DNA from: Takakia lepidozioides
Lineage: Eukaryota > Streptophyta > Takakiopsida > Takakiales > Takakiaceae
Direction: 5' to 3'
Assembly: GCA_030704615.1 (NCBI GenBank)
Contig: CM060731.1
Location: 86,532,756-86,596,755, forward strand
DNA: 64,000 bases
Positions 55,070 to 64,000 of the stretch are shown here, in pieces. The translations under genes and the position numbers were made by a program. Each line of letters opens with the position of its first letter. The stretch's first letter is position 1. The notes below the pieces were generated by a model. The model did no database searches. It saw only the letters and a program-made list of their open reading frames with translations, and was not told the DNA's origin.

Positions 55070-55545
55070 CTGCAATGGTGCAGCAGAGTCACGCAGGCGT
55101 GAGCATGCTCACATGAGCACAAGTGAATATAAAGGATATTCCCTAGATGCCTTTCGAATATTCTCCGGCGAAACTAAAATTGAGAAACTAAAATCTTTGC
55201 GAAACTTTTTTTAACTGCTCACATAGGCCCTCACATCATCCCTTAAGAAACAAGTAACACCTATACACGATAAACATGTTACCATAGGCGTGGGATTTCC
55301 TCACGTTATGCGAACCAGATACCAGAAAACCCCATAAAAACAAAAATCGTGGTTTTCAGTCTGGGTATTAGCAGTTTAAGCCCTAGAAAAGTTATTTTCA
55401 CACTGAGAAAATAAATCTGAAGGTACTGATATGCACCGTGCCTGTTAACATGTAATTCCTATGACCGCGGTTTGAAAACATTTAACCCCTATGACCGTGG
55501 GTTGTGCTCACGCCGTGCTCACGTGAGCATGCTCACAGGACTCAG
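55070..55545. other. Transposon-like edge with GCTCACG palindromes
   Basis: GGCGTGAGCATGCTCACATG at about 55097, and at 55500-55545 GCTCACGCCG and GTGCTCACGTGAGCATGC, preceded by two CCTATGACCG words. Similar words occur at 42.4 kb. It ends exactly where duplicated sequence begins (55546). Confidence 0.4.
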
Positions 55546-56312
55546 GCGCCGTTGATGGGAGTCTTAGAAAAAAAGTTCACCTCATCCATTTCCTAGTACA
55601 TGTATCTCTGTTGTTAACAAGGCAAACCAGTTTGCTGCTTGTGCCTCCATAAAGCCACAACACTTTTCACAAAGGCCTGAAAATGGTGTACCAGGCTTTG
55701 CCAAACAATTCTACCATGATCAATCTTGTAACCAGATATCTTATCACTGAAACCACGGGGCATTCACTGGAATGTTTGTAATCTAGGAAACATTGCATAA
55801 GACCTTCTTCATAAGCTAAACCATAACCAAAAGATGAGGTCAAAGTTTAAAGCGTATCCCCATTGAAGCGATTTCTGAAGCGGCGGTGTGCAGCGACAGT
55901 AGATCGTAGCCCACTCATCCATTCTGCTCAGTCCAGATCACCTGCAAGCTCTGTAAATCACATCAAGTGAAGTCCCTCACCTGCGCCCGTCCCAAAAACA
56001 AACACAAAACATGTTTTGTGCGTTGGTGAGGATGCGCGAGGTGAGTCGCAGGACTTCACACTTGCTATCCATGTCAGAGGTGAGCTACAAAGCAGGCAAA
56101 GAGATCAATTGGACAAGCATAAGTAGAAACAACCAAAAACTTTCAAAGTTAGTGGAACTAGTGGATCTGGCAGTATGACATCCAAGATCTGACATATGAC
56201 AAAGCAAAACGCAGTAGCTTTGCTGCAGGGGAGAGAAAACAAGCCTCCACAGATTAGTTATGGCGCCGCTGCAGCATAAGTGCACAATGAAAGATATCTC
56301 CGAAAAGCATAG
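55546..56312. repeat. Large duplication, copy 1, left part
   Basis: ACTCAGGCGCCGTTGATGGG to GAAAAGCATAGCAGCG is about 98% identical to 59348-60122 in direct orientation. No gene is apparent within it. Confidence 0.9.
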
Positions 56313-57282
56313 CAGCGGCTCGGCTGCCAGCATGTGGAGTGAAGACACCAGCAGGGGGTCTTCTCATGCAGCCACACCTACGCCTCCCAAGGAGATCAAC
56401 AATGCGGGATTGTGCGGCGATTCAAGCCGCCATCGCGCAGCTCCAGGAAAATCACAAGCCCAGGTGTCGGGTTGTTTAGGTTTAGAGAGGTGAACCAAAA
56501 TCGTTTCCCCGCGATTTTTCATCCGGTCTGGATGAAAAATCGGCTCAGCTGATAGGTCATTTTGCAGGTTTTCAGCCAAAAGGGATGACTTCCGTCGGTT
56601 TCCAAAATATCATCCGTCGTGGATGACATCCGTCATGGATGAATAATCGAGCCAGTCATCAGGTTTTACGTAGTTATACGAATAATACTCGGTTGTCCAT
56701 TAGTCATCCATCCAAAAAAAATTCTTAAGGTTTCCATCCATTATGGATGAAACCCTACTAGATCCATTAGGGGTTATAAAAATTCCACACTAGGTATAGT
56801 ACTGGAAAAAATGTTAAAATCCCAAACATGTATCTGGAGAGAGGGAGAGAGAGGGAGAGAGAGGGCTCCCGCCATCCAACCCCTGGTATGGCAGTCCTTT
56901 ACGGAGTGAGTGTGGTATGCACTCACCCCGTAAGGGAGCGCATACCAGACCCTTTCACGTAAAGCTCTCCCTCTACATTGTATTTTTATCCTTGGTCTTG
57001 GAATACCATAAGGATAAAATGCCTCCAATCTCTCCTCCCATACCAAGAATGAACAATGGCTTAGCAATGCTGTGCAAAACAGAGTACAGCGTTTCTAGGT
57101 TACCTTTTATCTTGTCAACACAGCCTTCACAAAGACAGGCTTGTGTATAGGGATTATGAGCGTTCCTCAACCAAGGGTAGCAAACAGCTTGTAACATGCC
57201 AACATCGCCTTCACAAGTCAGGACAGGCATGAGTATAGGAATTATCAGTGTACTTCAGCCAATGGCAGCACACTACTGCACA
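56313..57282. other. Sequence unique to duplication copy 1
   Basis: Includes CATCC/GGATG hairpins at 56505-56760 (for example arm TTTTTCATCC at 56515), a GA-rich run at 56835-56868, and a 66-bp imperfect hairpin at 56883-56948 (arms CTGGTATG and CATACCAG). Absent from copy 2, where the flanks are joined at 60122. Confidence 0.65.
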
Positions 57283-58470
57283 TAATTTCACCCAGTTAGC
57301 CAATTTTCTGGTTACAGAAGCAAATTTCCTAATAGATAAAATCATACCATATTAGGGATTTAGTGCTCCATATTACTGACATGGAGGTAAGGTGGGCTCA
57401 TGGTCAAGTGATCAATGACATAACAAGAATACAGTTGGACAGGTAGAGTCATGACTTTTCCATGTTACCTCTTAGCCGTTGAACAAGTTGTTGTTTCCAG
57501 GTTACCTTTTATGTTGTCAACATAACCTTCACAAAGTTGGACAGACATGAGCATAGGAATTATAAGTGTTCTCCAGCCAAAGGCAGCAAATTGCTGCACA
57601 TCGTTTCACCCTATCAGTCACATTTAACCAGGGAAGGATCCTTGTTCGCGAGGAACCTTATACTGATGTGAGTCAGCTTATTGGTTTCAGAATTAATTTT
57701 CCAAAGGTATGAATTGGTACATAACATTTTTTCCAAGCCGTATCAACGTTGCTGGAAAAATACAGAATGGGAGAAGCCAGTGAGATCACCATATTAATAT
57801 TGATTCACCGGCCTATTCCATCCACATACTACTCTGGGCATTTTTAGTGGTGCTGCAAGGAGCGAGGCCACATACAAGAGAAACATAAAAGCTTAAGAGC
57901 CGGAAGGTATCTAAGAGTGACACGAGGCATCGGCTACAAGAGACAAGCTAAACAGAGTAATGTACATTGACCGGATCATGTAGAAGGTGTATGTACACAT
58001 ATATTCGATTATGCTGTCTGACAACGGCCTAGCTCACAATATCAGCTCTCAGGTCTACCTTAGAAACACACTGCTTATGATGCCTTTCTCACCAAGCTCA
58101 AATCACCAACAAATTCTTGCTGGACAGGATTATACCTTACTGGTATCCCATGGCTTTGAGCCCATAACTCCAATCTGGAGTGCACTTGCTGGAACTCCCT
58201 TGGCTTTGAGTTCATCACTCCAAATCGGAGTGGATTTGCTACCCTTTTGTCAAAGCCAAAGAAATGTAAGTACATCAATATGAGAAAGACGGAACAAGAA
58301 AGGAGAGGGGTAGATGGTGTACAAACACCACGTAAGTACACTGGTCAAAGGAAGAGAGGGAAGATATTAATGTCATGTCAAGACACAGACAAGACCAGTA
58401 GGGTCGGTGTTAATTAAAGACATCATCCGCCCTTTACAAGGCACCATCTAACACCTCCTTCCATGCACAT
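57283..58470. repeat. Large duplication, copy 1, right part
   Basis: 57283-57569 matches 60133-60473 in inverted orientation; 57570-58470 matches 60474-61368 directly. The copies are nearly identical. A 98-codon open frame (57987-58283) is kept in both but shows no protein features. Confidence 0.9.
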
Positions 58471-59347
58471 CTCCTCAAATGATTGAACTGTAGATTTCAA
58501 AGTACATGAAATCTCAGGGTGGGGAGGGTGGGGTTTTTTTTTTAAAAGGCCATTCATCATTCAAAGAGACCATCAACCCCCTTGCTTTATACCATTTGCA
58601 GCAGCTCAGTTGGATCTGAGAGGGCTGCCCGAGAAAGTCTTCATTCCAAAGTCTTCATTTCATAAGAAAACAGTCTTATGCCATGAGCAGTTATGAATAA
58701 ACACTTCACAGGTATGGATATAGTGTTCTAGAACCCTAGCATGTCGTTTTCAGTGCATCACAAGAACTTTCAAAGCATTGCCAAGGTAAAAAATAAAGCC
58801 AAAGGGTCATGAAAACATATGACAGATCTGACATAGCATAACCAGACCTGCATACCCTTTATTGCAGTCTCATTGTAAGCCAGCCTCTAGATCATTCATG
58901 CCCCTTAATAAAACTGAGTCTCAAACTGAGCTTTCAGGTCATTCATCATTGAAGGAGACAATCAACACCCTTGATTTATGTCCTCATAGAAAGAAATGAG
59001 CCATAAACACTAGTTGCAGGTGCATTGCTGCATTTTACTCACACGGATACACCTGTGTCAAGCGGTTTCCAGCATAGATACCTTCAGGTACAAATCTGGA
59101 AATGGTATTCCAGCACCCCATAAGAAACATTCAGAGCATATAGGTCACAATAAGGATATCCGGAATCAATTAACCTTTACCATGTCATAACCCCAAGGGC
59201 TTGGGGGAATGTAATCTGGTTTGACTCTCCATAATGCCAAGAAATACAATAAAACCAAGCATTTTAATAAAGGCCTGGAGATGGCTGATCCTACATTAAA
59301 GCCAGAGCCATTTAATAGAGGTCCGATCTGCAATCAGGTTATGAACT
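58471..59347. other. Spacer between duplication copies
   Basis: No gene recognised. Its right end (GGTTATGA before ACTCAGGCG) is probably the original left flank of the duplicated unit. Confidence 0.4.
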
Positions 59348-61368
59348 CAGGCGCCGTTGATGGGGGTCTTAGAAAAAGGTTCACCTCATCCATTTCCTAG
59401 TACATGTATCTCTGTTGTTAACAAGGCAAACCAGTTTGCTGCTTGTGCCTCCATAAAGCCACAACACTTTTCATAAAGGCCTGAAAATGGTGTACCAAGC
59501 TTTGTCAAAAAATTCTACCATGATCAATCTTGTAACCAGATATCTTTATCACTGAAACCACGGGGCATTCACTGGAATGTTTGTAATCTAGGAAACATTG
59601 CATAAGACCTTCTTCATAAGCTAAACCATAACCAAAAGATGAGGTCAAAGTTTAAAGCGTATCCCCATTGAAGCGATTTCTGAAGCGGCGGTGTGCAGCG
59701 ACAGTAGATCGCAAGCCACTCATCCATTCTGCTCAGTCCAGATCACCTGCAAGCTCTGTAAATCACATCAAGTGAAGTCCCTCACCTGCGCCCGTCCCAA
59801 AAACAAACACAAAACATGTTTTGTGCGTTGGTGAGGATGCGTGAGGTGAGTCGCAGGACTTCACACTTGCTATCCATGTCAGAGGTGAGCTACAAAGCAG
59901 GCAAAGAGATCAATTGGACAAGCATAAGCAGAAACAACCAAAAACTCTCAAAGTTAGTGGAACTAGTGGATTTTGCAGTATAACATCCAAGATCTGGCAT
60001 ATGACAAAGCAAAACGCAGTAGCTTTGCTGCAGGGGAGAGAAAACAAGCCTCCACAGATCAGTTATGGCGCCGCTGCAGCATAAGTGCACAATGAAAGAT
60101 ATCTCCGAAAAGCATAGCAGCGTCACTTATAATTCCTATGCTCATGCCTGTCCACTTATGTGAAGGCGATGTTGACAAACTGAAAGCCATGCCTGTCCAA
60201 CTTTGTGAAGGTTATGTTGACAACATAAAAGGTAACCTGGAAACAACAACTTGTTCAACGGCTAAGAGGTAACATGGAAAAGTCATGACTCTACCTGTCC
60301 AGCTGTATTCTTGTTATGTCATTGATCACTTGACCATGAGCCCACCTTACCTCCATGTCAGTAATATGGAGCACTAAATCCCTAATATGGTATGATTTTA
60401 TCTATTAGGAAATTTGCTTATGTAACCAGAAAATTGGCTAACTGGGTGAAATTATGTGCAGTAGTGTGCCAGCCAAAGGCAGCAAATTGCTGCACATCGT
60501 TTCACCCTATCAGTCACATTTAACCAGGGAAAGATCATTGTTCGCGAGGAACCTTATACTGATGTGAGTCAGCTTGCTGGTTTCAGAATTAATTTTCCAA
60601 GGGTATGAATCAGTACATAACATTTTTCCAAGCCGTATCAACGTTGCTGGAAAAATACAGAATGGGAGAAGCCAGTGAGATCACCATATTAATATTGATT
60701 CACCGGCCTATTCCATCCACATACTACCCTCTGGGCAATTTTTAGTGGTGCTGCAAGGAGCGAGGCCACATACAAGAGAAACATAAAAGCTTAAGAGCCG
60801 GAAGGTATCTAAGAGTGACACGAGGCATCGGCTACAAGAGACAAGCTAAACAGAGTAATGTACATTGACCGGATCATGTAGAAGGTGTATGTACACATAT
60901 ATTCGATTATGCTGTCTGACAACGGCCTAGCTCACAATATCAGCTCTCAGGTCTACCTTAGAAACACACTGCTTATGATGCCTTTCTCACCAAGCTCAAA
61001 TCACCAACAAATTCTTGCTGGACAGGATTATACCTTACTGGTATCCCATGGCTTTGAGCCCATAACTCCAATCTGGAGTGCACTTGCTGGAACTCCCTTG
61101 GCTTTGAGTTCATCACTCCAAATCGGAGTGGATTTGCTACCCTTTTGTCAAAGCCAAAGAAATGTAAGTACATCAACATGAGAAAGACGGAACAAGAAAA
61201 GAGAGGGGTAGATGGTGTACAAACACCACGTAAGTACACTGGTCAAAGGAAGAGAGGGAAGATATTAATGTCATGTCAAGACACAGACAAGACCAGTAGG
61301 GTCGTTGTTAATTAAAGACATCATCCGCCCTTTACAGGGCAACATCTAACACCTACTTCCATGCACAT
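59348..61368. repeat. Large duplication, copy 2, with internal inversion
   Basis: 59348-60122 direct, 60133-60473 inverted, 60474-61368 direct relative to copy 1, and the 56313-57282 segment missing. Short related repeats in copy 1 (GCCAAAGGCAGCAAATTGCT versus GCCAATGGCAGCACACTACT; GCATAGGAATTATAAGTG versus GTATAGGAATTATCAGTG) flank the inverted block and may have driven the inversion. Confidence 0.9.
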
Positions 61369-62217
61369 TGATAACGGCTATGCTACGAGGGACAGACAAC
61401 GAGGGTCGCAACGGGACATACTGGGTAGTGATGGACGTACACTACCTGAGCCACAGGCAGAGACGGCTAAGTACGCGGTACTTAGCCAATGGCGGGACAA
61501 GGGTACATTACCACGAGAGCAGTAAGGGGTAGTGTAGTAACCATGAGCCGTGAACCACGATATCACACGGTCACGATAGCATCGGCTTTAACCAATAGAG
61601 GGAGTAGTGGACCGTTTACCACTATGGCTCGCGACCACTACAACGAGCCACTTTTTAGCAAACCTTTTAGGTTGCGTAGGCAGTTAGGCAAACGGTCATT
61701 AACGACCGCAGGCTGTAACGGCTCTTTCGAGCATAGTATAAAAAGACTGCACGCAACTCAGAAGGGGGCGGTAGGAGTATCAGTGATCAATGTGTATTTA
61801 GAGGGACTCAGAGTGATTCTGTGTACTTCTGTGATGATGTGACGAGCTCTGAAGTAAAGCTATGCTATTCGAAGTATCTCTGTGTAGAGTGAACGTGAGA
61901 TGGTGAGAATGTGTATAATCTCAGAATAGTTCTTGTTTTCTCTTGACTACCATCTGCTTGTATGAACCAAGAGGTTTCAGTCCTTTCAACTAAGATCTTT
62001 TATACTTAAGAGACTGTAGATTGGTCTTAATCAATAGGATTAAGCAGTCTGCAATGATATGGCTTCATCCGACGTTCATGGTTTAGCTATCCTTAAAACG
62101 ATTACTTCGTAATCGTTTCTGAAAGCATACCGTCAGACAACCTCTGTTGCATATCTTAGGAAATGGGCAGTAGTGTTAATAGCCTGTTTTGTCTAAGTCA
62201 TAAACCAGCGGTTAACA
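61369..62217 (+). repeat. 5' LTR of a second LTR retrotransposon (849 bp)
   Basis: Starts TGATAACGGC exactly where the duplication is interrupted and ends GCGGTTAACA, giving TG...CA termini. The preceding five bases CACAT are the candidate target duplication; the other copy is outside the window. A TATA-like AGTATAAAAAGACTGC at 61733-61748 is a plausible LTR promoter. Confidence 0.8.
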
Positions 62218-62219
62218 TT

Positions 62220-62236
62220 TGGCGACCGTACTGGGC
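62220..62236 (+). promoter_or_regulatory. Primer-binding site
   Basis: TGGCGACCGTACTGGGC two bases after the LTR; the first 16 bases match the PBS at 30380-30396. Confidence 0.8.
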
Positions 62237-62401
62237 ACTAACGGTATATTGAGTTCAAAAGTACTCAAAGAAGGATGGTTACTCAGTGATTTCTTGAAAT
62301 CACGACAGAACGAGTCAACAGAAGCAAAGGAATAAAAAACATTCCTGGAAATTTTTCATGGTTTACCAAGAGCAATACAACATAAAACCTTTCTGTCAGT
62401 C

Positions 62402-64000
62402 GTGAAAGAAGATGACAAATGGGGATTGAAGGGAGGAGTGATCAGTATTACACGAGCACCTTGGGAATGTAGGATTAGAAGTGAAGAGTGGTTGTCTCGT
62501 CTAGCTCTATTGATTACTCTAATCTCAATTAGAAAAGTTTGTTACACTAGTTATATTTTCAGAGAAGGATGTTCAAATTATAAATATTGACACACGATCA
62601 TAGAAGCGTTGGAGTACTGGATACCCAAAGACTTATTGCAAGTCAGATACACTGAAAAAGACAGATGGTATTATTGTGCCCATTAAAAAGTTTGGTGATC
62701 AATTAGTAAAAAGGAAAATTAAGTTGTAATACAGATTCTTGCAAGATAGGATGAGTCTTGAAGAAAGGGTAGAGACACTATAAATTTTATTTATTGACAT
62801 ACCAAGACTGTTTTAAAGGGTACTGAAAAGGAATTCTACATATAATGTGGGAATGAATGAGGAAATTAAAGAAAAAGCTAAACAAGACAGAGCTGAACGA
62901 ATAGAGAAATATGCTGCAAAAAGGGAGGCTCGATTAAGAGAAGAGTTCTCAGAATTACAGAACTTGAAAATTATTCAAGGTGAGACATCAAATAGTGATA
63001 AACTAGAAGATCAGGAAATCGGATCGGTGGGAAGTGGGAACAATACACCAGAAAAAGTTGCCAGTAATGTACTTGGTGAATGGTTACCACAAGAAAGATC
63101 TGAAGGACCTTCTACAGTAACAAGCCCAAATAGAGGTTTTGCTGAAATATTAGAAGAAAGATTTGAGAACATTTTGAGTGAAGAAGGTGAAAGAAGTGAA
63201 AGCACTTCTCCAGAAAAGATAACCAGAACTGCACTCAAAGCTTTTAAAGATTCATTAAGCTTAGTAGAGACAGCAGCTGGAAGACGACTATCATTGGGAC
63301 AAGGACCTCCTAGCTTTGAATCACTGTTTGGAAGACAAACACCAACACCACCACAGCCAGCAGCAGCGGGACCATCCCAGTTTGGACAACCAGTTGCACC
63401 AACAGCACCAGTTGCACCAGCCACACCGATGGCTTTAGCAGCAAGCAAAACCAGACCACCATTTCCTTTATATGATGGGAAATCTGATCCAGATATCCAT
63501 CTTAATCAATTTGAAAACATGTGCACCATTTACAATGAAGCAACAGACCAAGAGAAGATCCAACTATTTCCTTGTTCAATGGCCTGAAAAGGCATTGAAT
63601 GGTTGGCAACTTTCCCAGCCAATCACTTTGCGAATTGGGCGGATATGAGAGCCGCGTTTCAAAAAAGATATAGATCCAACAAATCCACGTCTGAAATCTT
63701 CACAGGATTACAGAACCTAAGACAGAAAAAGAAAGAATTGGTAGTCGATTACCTGGAGAGAATGAAGACTCTGATCAGGAAACTACCTCAAGCACCAGGG
63801 GATGATTTGCAAAAATCATGGTTCATCAATGGACTTCGTCCTGAATACGTAACCATGGTTACAGTCATGCCTAACAACACTTTGGCTGAAGCAGTAGGGA
63901 CTGCAAAGAAGTTGGAATTGGGATTCCATCAGAGCAGAAGCAAGGATTCCAAGGATCTCTTGGAAGAAGAAGACTATGATGATGAAGAAAAGCTCGAGCA
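62402..64000 (+). pseudogene. gag gene of the second LTR retrotransposon, running off the window
   Basis: 62402-62590 reads LKGGVISITRAPWECRIRSE and LALLITLISIRKV, equivalent to the N-terminal gag region at 30 kb; stops follow. From 62847 a long frame has a charged coiled-coil start (KEKAKQDRAERIEKYAAKRE), a Pro/Ala-rich linker and the retrotrans_gag domain: RPPFPLYDGKSDPDIHLNQF, then one TGA at 63585, KGIEWLATFPANHFANWADM, FQKRYRSNKSTSEIF, VDYLERMKTLIRKLP and WFINGLRPEYV. Apart from that TGA it is open to the window end. LTR, PBS and gag are in better condition than in the minus-strand element, so this insertion is probably younger. Confidence 0.8.

Noticed and set aside
57987-58283. 98-codon ORF conserved at 60885-61181
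   Set aside because: Conservation reflects the recent duplication as a whole; non-coding flanks are equally conserved, and there are no protein features.

Overview
This is nuclear DNA of a land plant. The evidence is one intact spliced gene for a secreted xyloglucan endotransglucosylase/hydrolase (XTH; 47321-50822, + strand, five exons with clean GT-AG borders), several relics of plant-type pentatricopeptide-repeat (PPR) genes, Athila-like Ty3/gypsy LTR retrotransposons, CACTA-type and Mutator-like (MULE) transposon remains, and SINE-like sequences with Pol III boxes. There is no prokaryotic gene organisation. The style of the PPR relics and the MULE proteins suggests a seed-free plant (fern, lycophyte or moss), but that is a guess.

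Layout. 1-5.4 kb: an unknown ORF, 120-bp tandem repeats, three long inverted repeats and an array of about twelve GCGACCGCC hairpins. 5.4-9.9 kb: PPR relics and the 3' exons of a broken gene (copy 2, below). 9.96-19.1 kb: a minus-strand Athila-like retroelement (3' LTR, polypurine tract, extra ORFs, integrase, RNase H, RT, protease). 19.1-23.3 kb: a MULE fragment and, head-to-head with it, the 5' exons of copy 2. 23.3-27.8 kb: one end of a CACTA element, a SINE-like unit, tandem repeats and a PPR relic. 27.8-31.5 kb: gag, PBS and part of an LTR of the retroelement, then the middle exons of copy 2. 31.5-32.1 kb: the other CACTA end. 32.9-37.7 kb: copy 1 of the same gene, eight exons on the minus strand, head-to-head with a MULE-type transposase gene (38.5-42.0 kb). 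42.6-44.6 kb: a second MULE gene lacking its N-terminus. 47.3-50.8 kb: XTH. 51-61.4 kb: repeats, an E-motif PPR relic and a large duplication with an internal inversion. 61.4-64 kb: 5' LTR, PBS and gag of a further, plus-strand LTR retrotransposon that runs off the window.

The most interesting content is a two-gene cassette seen twice. A multi-exon gene carries a ParB/sulfiredoxin-like DGNHR motif and, in copy 1, a possible amino-methyltransferase-like tail. It lies divergently about 0.8-1.1 kb from a MULE transposase with a FAR1/GCM-like zinc cluster and a SWIM zinc finger. In both copies the introns are packed with short palindromes whose sequence differs between the copies (GTGAATGTCGT arms in copy 1, GCCGGC-centred in copy 2). 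Copy 2 has been cut by a CACTA insertion (3-bp duplication ATA, reading frame restored across the gap) and by the LTR element (5-bp duplication GGATA), then scrambled by inversions. I infer that the pair is a bipartite DNA transposon family with an accessory DNA-binding or DNA-modifying protein; this remains to be tested.
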